Of a stretch of DNA of 64,000 nucleotides, positions 38,101 through 50,100 are shown one piece after another. Each line of letters starts with the position of its first letter. The first letter of the stretch is position 1. The DNA lies in NCBI RefSeq assembly GCF_013373865.1, contig NC_050467.1:38983132-39047131 (forward strand), written 5' to 3'. The translations under genes were made by a program, and so were the position numbers. Below the pieces are notes generated by a model. The model did no database searches, was not told where the DNA came from, and saw only the letters and a program-made list of their open reading frames with translations. This DNA comes from Monomorium pharaonis. Its lineage: Eukaryota; Arthropoda; Insecta; Hymenoptera; Formicidae.

Positions 38101-41100
38101 TACTTAATAGATCTACCGTACATTTACTGCCCATAATCGTATCTCCTCTTCTATTAGTTCACGACTTGAAATGGGCCCAAACTTCGATCAGCTTGCAGCG
38201 ATATCCTTTTCTCCGTAGTAGCGAAACGATTTTGTTGAAATTCCATCAGGGGAGATCGAAAAGACAACGATGATGCGCGACGGGCGGATGATCGAACCTG
38301 TGCAAAAATCATCCCTGTGGATTCGAGCGCGAAATTAATTTCCGGCGAAGGATTATGGATAATCCATCGCCTATGATAAACTTGCCTTGCAAACGCGTCT
38401 TTATCTTCAACTATCTCCTGCGTTCGGTATATCTCGAGGGCCGATCAGAGAAAAAGAGAGAACGAGAGACGGATCTAAGTTTACATAGTATATTTGCGAC
38501 AGGCAGACACAAGCGGGAGATTCCGAAGAAATAAAATTGATTGTAGAAGAAAAGTAATGTTTCATAATCTGATCACGATAATTGAATAAAGTATGCAAAA
38601 ATTTGGAGATTAAAAAATATTGAAAAAAAATTTGAATAATTTATTAACAGAGAAAAATCAGGATTAAAAACAAATTTTTTTAATCAAGCACTCTCTCTCA
38701 GCGAAAATAGGGGTCGGCAAATTGCGACGTAAAATGAAACTGTTCTTTCGAATTTTAATAAAGAGAAACTGTAATGTGACATTCGAAACTGTCGATACGT
38801 AACGAAGGGAAAATCTATGCTCGCAGCGCAAGCAACGCTTCCGGAACAAAATTAATTTCTGGCATAACAGAACAGCTCTCGGTCGATCCGATAATCAGGG
38901 GTCAACTTGTTTCAACTCCCTTCCAGCTAAAGGGACCATAAAACTCGATCCACCTCGTTCGAATCAATAGAGCCCATTCCGTCAACAACGTAGCGTCCCC
39001 GCTAAGGAGATTTTAATCCGATCGCTTTTCACGCGTCGACAGAGAGTGCACTCAAGTCATTTGCATCATCTGCTCGCTCGCATTAACAATTATCGACAAG
39101 ACACGAGTGTTTGTCACACGAGAAATTATTATTGCATTGGATCGTGAAATATAAAACGTGAAATGTCGTAATTACTTATTATCAGCTGTTTCCACATCCG
39201 TATAATTTAATTTGCATATGGAACGAAGTGATTAATAACTTAATATTTCTCTTTCGTGTCCAGCTAATGCACGCATATATTCGTATACATATTTAAACAT
39301 CCTATTTTGAGCGCAAAGCGTAATAGCAATCGCATAAGGTTAATTCATATCAACAGTCACTCGTGCTGGTAGTTAAAGGCACATAGTTTATTTCTCGCGT
39401 CGAAATATGCAATTACATATGTTTGCAACAGACTGAATATAGATAAATCATTCGAATAAATAATGATCTAACTGGGTACATTTATACGGATAATTGCTGT
39501 GAGAAATATTTAAGGTACAATTACAGATATTTAAAAAGAAAAAGCCGCAAGCGCAAGAAAGAAGATATTTACAGCTAAGTGGTTCACGTCTCAATCGGAC
39601 CGGCGGCGGTCCTAATTGAATACGTCGTCACGGAAATAAATATCGTCGCTCCAATTGCCGGGCATTCCTCGCTCGGAAATTTCGATGAAAGGGCGCACGG
39701 GCGGTGAACTTTTCTCGCGTGGAACGCGGCAAAGTTCCTGCGGAAGAATTCGGGGTTTGGAAAATTAATTTCACGAGCGGAAAACGAATGACGTGAGGCT
39801 CGCGCTCGCGCGTGCATACCTGCATCGAGGGGGTTAGGCCTTCGACGACGAGAGGCCGCGGAACTCAATGAGCGCCGGTCTCACGAACCGTCTGCATGGG
39901 GGCAGAAAGCCGGGCTCTCCCGTCACGGAAGTGCTTCCACCGGCGGAAAGTTTCGAAAGGCAATTACGAGGGTTATTTTATGACAATGCTGCGCGCACGA
40001 GGCCCTCGCGCGCGACGTTGCGTTACGGAAAATCCATTCGTTTTCAAGTTTCGTATTATCCGCCGCAGCGGGGCATGTCGCGGGCACGTCGACCAGTATT
40101 TCGAAAAGTTGGACGAAATTGGAGGTACGAAGAGAAATGGAGGGCGCCGACGGCGATTATGTTTAATCCCGTCATCGATGAAGTTTGATATTACGCGCAC
40201 GTCGTCCTTAAACTTCGTGGCGCTTACGAGCCCGGAAGCTATTCTCCCGTTAAAGTCCGGGGATTAACTGTTGTCTTGCGGCCATGTTAAAAACGCGAAG
40301 AATGCGTCAGTTTCACCGCATGAATTGTAATTTTGAAAGAGAAGTGGAAAAATTTTAATTAAAGCCGTTAAACAACTTCATTCTTGTATCTATTGTATGT
40401 CGAAGAAGAATTACCATATTCATACAATAGATATAGTTTGCAAAAGTTTCTTATTTTCTGAGGAAGTTAACTTTTTCGACTTGTTTTTGTAGGGAACTCC
40501 TCAGTTATAAGTTCTACTCTACTTTCATAATGTATTTACCTATTCTCTTTATGCAAATGTGCCAATAATGCAGATTTGAGCGTCTCCGAGTATTTTTTAA
40601 TTTCTACGAGCTTGTGGAAGTTTAAGATTAATTTCACTGTGCGTAAAATTTAATATGTATTTTTTGCTCTTGAAGAATATTAATTTTCTTCTGACCTGAA
40701 TCACACCTGAAACTAGCGCGTTGAAATTACGATAATTCGAGGATCTTCGGTGGTTAAATATTGTCGCTGACAAGGCGTGAGGAAGTAGAGCAGATATCTC
40801 CATCCCGGTTGAAATCAACTCCGGCAACGAGCAAGAGTACATGCAATTCCGTACTAATCGCGAACTCGCCCTAAACATCGTACAGTCGGAAATTCGCGGC
40901 GCACGGCTGTCTGGCTTTGTGAAGCACTTGACGAAATATAATTCGCAACTGAGAAAGTGCTTGCCCGCACACAGTTGATCCGGAAGTGCAATTCCCGGAG
41001 TTGGCGATAGTTCGTGCGTGCGCGTTCTAGGTATTCGCTGCAGCTGCCTGTGTATTTCCTTCGTCTTAATCAAGAATTCGAGTGTAAGAATGCGAATTAC

Positions 41101-44100
41101 GTGAAACAGATGAATTATTGTCAACGCCGGAGGGAGAACAGTTACATTAGTTATCTCAAAGTGGCGCGCAACAGCATCGCTACTTACATTTTAAGTTATG
41201 CCAAAGATTTATGTCCGTTTCTTCTGTCGTATTTTTCTCTAGACCCATCATGTAACGTAACGCGTAAATATGCAAATGCTTATTTATTTAAAAAAACAGC
41301 GGTATAAGCATTTCACTGGGGCGCATTCGAGATACATTTATCTAAGATGTGAAAGATACTTCATTAAATTGTATAATTACGCAGTTGAATGTCTCGTACA
41401 AAAGCGTGTGATGTTCTGCATTGTTTCAAAATCACATAAAATAAAATAAAGCTAATAAAAACTTAACAAAGAGAAATTACGTGGATATTTAACTCGGTAA
41501 TTTGATAATAACACAGATAATAATATCAAGATATCTTTGTGTAACTAAATATTTACATTGCACTGGCTAAATTGCATATATTATTATTAATTTTTGTCTG
41601 CAACCGAAAATATAATAATAATAGAAATGGAACAATCATACGTGAACCAGATGTTTGCTTTTCGCATTCATTATTCTGCAAATAATGCTTGTCGATTTTT
41701 ATGTCATAGCTTTGATATTGAAAAGTGAATTCAATCAAAGGCCGCAGTTACTAGTTAACGAAATCCAACGCACGAAAACAAAGTGATATTGAAACTAGGA
41801 CTACTTTTGAAATACGTTACGAGTTTTTCATTTTTTTCCGCAGCAAAAATTCTGCAATCTGTATTTTAAGATTTATTTTTTTTAACGAAAGTTTTTAATA
41901 CAAAAAATAAAGCTTACTCAAAAAAAAAAAGAGATCACATCGTATCTCTTTGAATTAATACAGAGAAAAAAAACGTGCCACACGTTTCAAAAGAAATTGC
42001 ATTGCGCTTGAGTGAAATATTTTTTTCCCAAATATCGAGAATTTTGGATGCGCTCGCAATGGCGGATTTAAAAAGTTTCATAGCGCACGGTATCGATATG
42101 GCACATCTTAATCCAACGCTTAAAGTGCGTGCTTCACGCGTACGACCGTTAATAAAAATCCGTCACTGTATTTTCTAGCGCGCAACGCTAGTCTTTTCCA
42201 TAGAATTAATTTATTTCAATAGAATAATCTTCCTGTGCGTTCCGTGTAACGTTCGCAAGATACGCACGAAAAAATATCTCCCGAATAGCGCGCGCGATAA
42301 GCTTAGCAGCTAGTAAATGCACCGTATGCGTGTACACGGTAACGCGCAGATTTCAAGGGAAATCCGGCCGTAACGTCACGAAAAGGAACGTTACCGTCAC
42401 GTCAAGATATAATGTGATGTATTTAAATAGGTCCGTTCGCGTACCACTGCCACGCGAACTTTCACGTGCACGGCTGACGTGACGCGACAGTCCGTGACGT
42501 TGATGCCACGTACGATCTCCGATGTGACGTGAACGTTAACGGGCTGATGCCTCCGAGTTTCCGCCTAACGCGCTTTGAGAGTCAAGTGGTCTCGCAAAAT
42601 GTAATACATCGTAAATCCGCTGAGAGTTCGCTCGGATACTCGGAACATTTCATGGACCTCGACTTCGAGCGCGCGGGACACATTCACACGGAGGTGCTGT
42701 GAAAAAATTACGAGACGTGCAGTAGTTATTCCGATGTCAATCTGGCAACTTGACGTGATCGTCAAATATGAAACATTAAAGTAGAAAATTTATGACGTAT
42801 TGGCGTTATTTTTGTTCATTCTACTATTGATCGAGGACGAGAAGTAACGTCGTACGAGATCGATCTGATAATCTCATTAGGAATCTTGAACTTTTACCCG
42901 CACGGAAAAAAGTTTGGCACTACAGTAGCACCAACTAGTGTAACAGCTGTACGAAATGAGAGTGCGCTGTTGTACTTCTCTTTGGCACGGCAGTTCTCTC
43001 AGTTTGGGAGCCCTGCTGTCCCAATCGGGAGCCCTGCTGTCCCAATCTCGCACCGCAGCATTCCTAACCTTAAAGTGCAGTGGTTGCCCCATCAGGGTGG
43101 GGAGAACAGTTCTCCCGGCGCTTAGTGCTGCCAGTTACCCAAAACTGGCACTCTGTAGTCCTAAATGCGAGGTGGCGCTGCACTACCACCTATGATGCAG
43201 CAGTAGTGCCAAACTTTTTTCCGTGCGAATAACAGTCTGTTTCCGAGGGATTGATACTAATCGTAAGGACATTTGCTTTCAGGCGGTATAGCGTCATGCC
43301 TACGAAACTTTCGGACCGATTTCCTGGAGGAATGGCCGACGCCAGGTACCGGGCCTCACTTCGACATCTCAATGCAATCGAACTTCACCGGGCTGGTGGG
43401 GAAGACGGTGCATCTCGTGTGCAAGGTGAAGAACTTGGGGAATCGAACGGTGAGCCATCGGAAAATCCATCGTCTGGTTCGTGACCAGAGGCGCTATATC
43501 TTAGCTCGTAGCGGACAGCGTGCTGGCCAGCTACCCCACGCCGCTGTTGAATAATTTAAGGGTAGGGCCGCACGAACGACCTTGCGACCCTTCCTCGCGA
43601 TCGTAGCGGATACTTTAACGGGCGCGTCACGTCGCCAGATTTGCCCACTCGCCACCAAGAAACCCGTTAAACGACTTTCTAATCGATCGATAATCCAATG
43701 GAAAGTTGAAGTGCCTGAACTGTACGAAAGTATCAGTAAAAAAGCGAATTACTCAGATTAAATAGCTCAAGGAACTAATGAAAGGGTTCTTTGACGAGGA
43801 TCTTAATATATCACGTTTCATTCCGTTTTATTAAGATTTTAGAACATTTTACTACTTCAAATCGATCGTGAATATTTAAATCTACATATACATAAGATTT
43901 ATATTATTAAATTTTTCTTCTTATGATCAAATATTTTTATTTCTCGTTGTTGAAATTATAACTTGATATATCTAATTACAATAATGACCAATCACGCGCG
44001 CAACGTGAACAAACGTACCTCTATGGGGACACGCTTTGCTTATGAAATATAAAATCGCTGTTCTTACACGGTGAAGTCCGTGGCGTAGTTTGTCTAACGT

Positions 44101-47100
44101 AAATGGGGCTATTAAATAAACATTACTGTTCCTTCATCGTGCACGGTGCCGGCGGTCTCATGAAAAAGGCAAGCGATGTTAGCGTTTATGTTCCTGCATT
44201 ATTAACCGCCCTTCTTATGCTGTGAACGGAAGCATTCTTTTTGTGTATCGCGCGTCGGCGAATTATATCGCTTTGAAAATTTTCCTCCTGCAATTACATC
44301 GGTACTACAGATTGTTCCAGCTGAAAGGCTTTTGATATTTGAGCGCGTCGTCACGTCGCCAGCTCTTCGTTTAATCCTACACCTATTTTTTTAACGTTAA
44401 TACTACTCTAGGTGAAAATTCAACCACACAATTGAGAATTTTTAAATTCTTGTTTAAGTTAATTTTATGGATTGTAGAGTAACTGAATTAACACAGTTTT
44501 AATATAAAATAAATGAAAGTTTATTTTAATGTTTAACAATCTTGTTAAACGTTATTGCAACTTATTAAATTTCAGAAAGCTTATGCTAAAGTTTTTCAGT
44601 TTTAAATCTTTGTAATTTGCATTCTAATCAAAATTATTAAACCGCAATTAGTATTTAAAAGTAAAATAAGCTCTTTTTGAAAGTTTATAATAGTCAGAAA
44701 TGTGATATAGTATATATCTGAAAAAAAGTATCTGGAAAAAGATTGAAAATGAAGGTAAAAGAAATAAGAGGTAATAAGAATCATTATTATTATATATACT
44801 TTTTTATTTAAAAATGTATTCAAGTAGTAAATGATTTCGTTTACCCTTCTGAGTGGAATAAATTGATATAATTATCATTTGAATGACCTATAACAATTAT
44901 ATACCAGTTTATTCTACTCAAAATTCTATATATTCTGGCATTCTTATTTCCATTGTCAATTATAAAAATTATTGCAAGGTTTATTAAAAATTAAGCTAAA
45001 ATAAAATAGCTTTTTTTATAATAAGTAATTTATTAATTTATAGAAACAATGTAGATAACTATTCACCCCAAAAAATTTGAAATCACAAATTATAAAGAAC
45101 GTAGTGTAGATCTAATACTCTGTAACTATATTAAAAACGAAAATATAGGAACTGCAAGTTCCTTCGTGTGCTGCTCTTTTGTTTAGCAAATACTTGAATT
45201 AGCCCCTGAGTAAAAATTCACCCATAGTAGCACTCTAGGGTTAATATCGACATTATTTTTAGTACTTGTCGCTTCTTCGCATTTACATTTAAACATTACA
45301 GTTTAAATTCGCCATTCCGTTTATCAAATGGTGTTGCTCAATAAACGTATTAAAAACGTAAAGAGTAAAGAATTAATGATTAATCGCATAAATATAAGAT
45401 AGCATGACTACACAAACGGTGAGCCATCGATCGTAATTTCTTTAATTGTAAGAATGCTATAAAACTGATTTCGCATATCGATTGTTTTTGTGGTTCTACA
45501 CTCTATAGTCATATATTTATTACGTCTAAATTTCAGGTTCGCGTGCGCTCGTAATAAAGCTCGGGTAATTTCTCAAGAATTACCCCGTTATATTTTCTTC
45601 CTTCTAGAAATCAAACATCTCTCTGATAGTTTCCGATTGAGGGTTGATCGTTTGGTATCGCAATTGCAACCGATATGACGGTTAATTTCATTGAATCGCT
45701 TGAATCACTTCTGTTTTCGTAGTAACAAAAACGATGAGTACACCGCGGTATCAAAGCCGAAGTGTTTATCCTCGATAAAAAAAATACAAGTGCATCGAAA
45801 CATTTGTCATTCGAGTTTGCAAAAGCCCTGCTATACGGTGCGCTTAATCCTTTCGAGTTTACTTGGTTGACATGATATCATCGGATCCACTGTGATATAT
45901 GACGCTACTATCATAGACGCCCTAGAAGATCAATCGCTGTAGCTTGCGAAAGCGAAGGTGCATCATTACCGGCTGTTTGCTTAAACCAACTAAGAAGCTA
46001 CTGCAAATACATCGTAGATAATAATAATGGTCGTCTTCATTAGCAGACATCATAATCTGTTCAAAGAGAGGTTAGCTTGAGATCAGCTTTCCTTTGCGGC
46101 AGAGAGATCACATCATCATGCAGTCAATCTTGGTAATCTTCGTTGTAATATAATATATCCGATGAAATATGAGGGCTCTTTGAAAAGCGCATGAATATAT
46201 GGATAACTTGGAAGATGAATTATTATTTAGTTGCATTTTTTTATAATATTAGAGAAATTTCATTTATGCGAGTACACTTCGAATTTATTATTTTGCATAT
46301 TGATTAATAATTGTTTGTTCGAAACGCTCGCTCCAAATCCACCATCTATAGTTTGTGGAAATTTCATATTTTTAATAACTCATTTAGAGTTTTCTTTTTG
46401 GTTTTATTTTTGCGAAATTCAGCAAAACCGTTTTTATGTATAATAAGAATTTAACAGTTTGATATAAAGTACAGTAAAATCTGATTTTATGTTAATCGAA
46501 AATGCCATCGCGTTCCCCTTTTTTCGTTGTAACATTCAATTTGAATTCGCTTTTATTAATGCGTTTTGGCAGTACGTTTATTTGATATTTCAATATTATT
46601 TCATGTTTCATTTTACATTAATAAGAATGGAATATTCTGACGAATTATCATTCAATTATCGCTACGTATCGTATGCTGCAGTTTATGCTGCGCACACTTG
46701 TAGATAAATCCGTTGCTTTTGAACCGATATATCGCAACGACGTCATAACAACGTAGCGAATCATTGACCGCGTGATTATCTTTTGCATTTCCAGATATCC
46801 ATTTTGCGGCCTTCCAATAATAATTGGCGATCGCGCAGTTTATTCATTGCGCAAACACGAGAACGGCTCGTAATCGCGCTCACGCATCGAAAACGTACGG
46901 CTTATATATCCACAATGGATCGTTGATTAACGGCAGATTCGAATGATATAAAAACTTGATAAACGAAGCGTAATCGCAAACACGGACTACGGCTTTCCAT
47001 GTTTACGCCATCCGCGATGGTCGCACGATATTCTCGTAATGATTTATGAATATTAATCGAATCTCGCGCTCTACCCTCCCCCTCTCACTTGTCCCAGATT

Positions 47101-50100
47101 TTTGAATCGTGCACAATTGCATGTTGTCAACGCGTGGCTCTAATTGCAGAATTAAACTGAATGAAGAAAATATGTACAATTTGTTCTGGATGTGCAATTT
47201 GTTCAAACGGATGTCGATCGATATGCTATATGGAATCTTGAAATATAGATGTACGTTTCGAGAGGCGTTAAGTTAATAATTATATTCATTATAAATGGGA
47301 AACGCGTTGTCACAGTAACAAGTAAACGAAAAGCTTTTAAAAAGACCACAGGCGCCTTTTATATTTATTCGATATACTATAAGCAGTTTTAAAAACTGCT
47401 TATGCGATATACTATAAGCAGTTTTGATATTATTTCTGAGAACAAGATTATTCCGCGCGAACCCTTGACAGTTAAGTCCCTTGAACTTTATGAGTCACCG
47501 TATAGATCTAATCCCAGAATTTTATCGCTCAAGATGCGCGTCGCAGCGCGCTTTTACTTCGTTTCAGTCGCTCTGAGCTAAATTATTGCTGTCAGTACGT
47601 TCCGGATAGGCTTTTTGCTTGTTTCCTTATATAAAAGCTACGTTGTGTTATAAAGCACTCAAGATTATTAGAAAGCGTGCCGTGCTAGCTGCTCTGTTTC
47701 TTAATTTTCTGAAGATCAACATACCCTTATAGTGTTACGATTAATCTTCTCTTTTGCTTCAAAGAAATCGTGATTAAAGTAAAGGAATCGTGATCGAGCA
47801 AATAGTACACACACTTGTAGTGTTTTGTGATTATCGGCTTTAAAATTTACTACACGTTAACATATTAATATGTAAACCATTTATTGTAGGCCAACTCCAA
47901 ACGTTATCACATTATTAAATTATTACTGTCATATATTAAAATATTAAATTAATGTAACGGTATATATATGCACAATGTTAATAATCATTCATTAGTAACG
48001 AGGCAGTTGATACATTTATTAATAATTGGAAAACAGATGTATCCGATGTAACTATGAAAACAGACAGGAAGATGTTAATCCAATCATGGGTCGTAAAAGC
48101 GAGAGATTCTCCACGTAACATACATAATTCTTACACTGCAACGTTGAGCAACCGAAACGTATAATGCACGTCGTATTTTCGCTCCCCGTTATCGTAGAAT
48201 CGTATGAGTGTACAGAGATGCAGCCGTACAACGCCGTGCATAGCATCGTGCGCCATTGCCATGCGGAGGTTTCGCTTGAATTTCACCAAACAATGCGACG
48301 ATTAATGCCAATGACACATACGCGTCATCTGGAGTACGCGAGGGCTCGCGTAAGTGTCGGGGTTCCGTGCTGAGATAGGACAATGCGAAATCTCCATCAT
48401 GACATCATATCTGCAGCCCGATGTAATCCCGTATTAGGCGAATCTAGAAACGCGACCCAGCTACGGTTTCGTGGCTTTTAAACACTTTATCATTCTGATG
48501 CGAATCTTGTATGAGTTAAACTTGATTGCATATATATGTAACGGAGGAAATATTTATAGCGAGATAAAAATTTCGTCTGCCGAAATTAGTCATTCTTTAA
48601 ATCGCATGCGGTATATTTTAATGTTGCATGATTCTAATTTTTAATGTAATACGCGATTCTAATTAAATATTTTATTGTATAATTTTTTTCAGTACGAAAG
48701 AGCTTTTTTTCTTGTAAAACGTTTAGAGTTTTTAATCTTGTATAAAGCGTTTGACTCTATTGCGTCCCTTGAGAGTTTGAAAATGTAATCCTTCCATTTT
48801 GCAAAAGCCGCGCTTTAAAGTTGCATGAAGATGGAGAATTCAGCTGAATCCAGGTACAACGGAACGGTTGCGACCGAAAACCCCGCCAGAATCTGTAGAA
48901 TCGATTTCAATAGCCGGCTACCAAAAGCCGATTTTGCATTCGCACAGCGTGTTAGGTGCGCGCGGCACGACAGTTGCGACGCCTCTGTTTTCCTCGTCCC
49001 GTTCTTCAGCGCCAGCAACCCCATCGCTTCGTCAGGATGGATAGATTTTGTTTGGCTTTCAGCCGGCAACGCTAATGCCAATAACACGGCCGTGTCATCT
49101 CGAGAGCTCCAGCTGGCGCAGGTGCCGGATGCAGGACGAACCAGGACAAAACGAATCTCTCCATGGCAACGTCACTCCCGTCGAGAGGACGTCAACCCGC
49201 GATCGGTTAATACATCGAAGTTCCCGTAAAATGATCCGAAAAGCGCGATGTACGCTCTACCTGTCTCCGATCACGCCAAATACTTTCTCTTCCCATAGAG
49301 CAGAGAAGCTTTTACTCAATTTGATCATGTGATATTATGTAAAATGAAAGGTTGCTTCAATGTATATTTTTGCATTTCTTTTATTCAGCAATGCATTAGA
49401 AATGTATCACTTTTCTAGCTTAAAGAAATTTTCAATGGATTATGTTCGAACAGACCTTGAAATGCCGATCTTTCGAATGATTTGAAAAATGTTCGCCCAA
49501 GCAAAATATTGATTACCGGCATATATACATATATGTACATACTGTGAGAGCGTTACCCTCTCGATCATCCATGAGAGGTAAAATATGCGAAACAAGATGA
49601 GATTTCGATAGCTTTCATCACATTTAGTTTAATCAATTTCACCGATGCGGCGATGGAGTTAATTTCATATCCGAAATTAAAGGACAGAAGTTAATTATTT
49701 TGTTAGCGTTTATTCGATGTATTTTATGAGCCACGATAGAACGACAAGTTGAAATTTCAATCGGCAATTCATTAAGCTTTTCATTCACACGTAACGTTAT
49801 TATGCCTAAGTACATTTTCGAAATCTCATCAAATTAAAAATTAATGAACGATAATAAAAGACATGCGAGCATCCGGTTGTATAACGAATGGTTCATATAT
49901 AAAACACAATTATTACAGAACAAAATTATTTATGTATGTTTTTAATTTCATTAAATTGTGGCATTACTCATTAAGCAAATTCATGTTTCAGCCGGTGAAA
50001 ACTGTCTGACTTTCAAACCGTTGAATGGAAGAATTTCAATAATGAATAAAACAAATCATTTCGAATGTCGATTGTTGCGCGGTTTTCACCAATTTCCAAT

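Larger units (their letters stand above)
32115..43282 (+). other. dpr-like intron 1 (about 11.2 kb)
   Basis: Begins GTGAGT and ends TTTGCTTTCAG. It contains the 16-bp hairpin at 33,964-34,005, the palindrome at 36,284-36,408, a GC-rich stretch at about 39.6-40.3 kb, and the MITE at 42,897-43,229 next to its acceptor. A 175-codon frame on the minus strand at 40,597-41,124 shows no domain. Large first introns are usual for this family and often hold regulatory DNA, but no specific site is identifiable. Confidence 0.55.

Noticed and set aside
40597..41124. 175-codon open frame on the minus strand
   Set aside because: No domain, no neighbouring exons, and it sits in dpr intron 1. Its length is plausible by chance in 64 kb.
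48815..49087. Minus-strand frame starting with a hydrophobic MLLALALPA
   Set aside because: It resembles a signal peptide, but the rest has no motif, no cysteine framework and no exon support, and the opposite strand is equally open.
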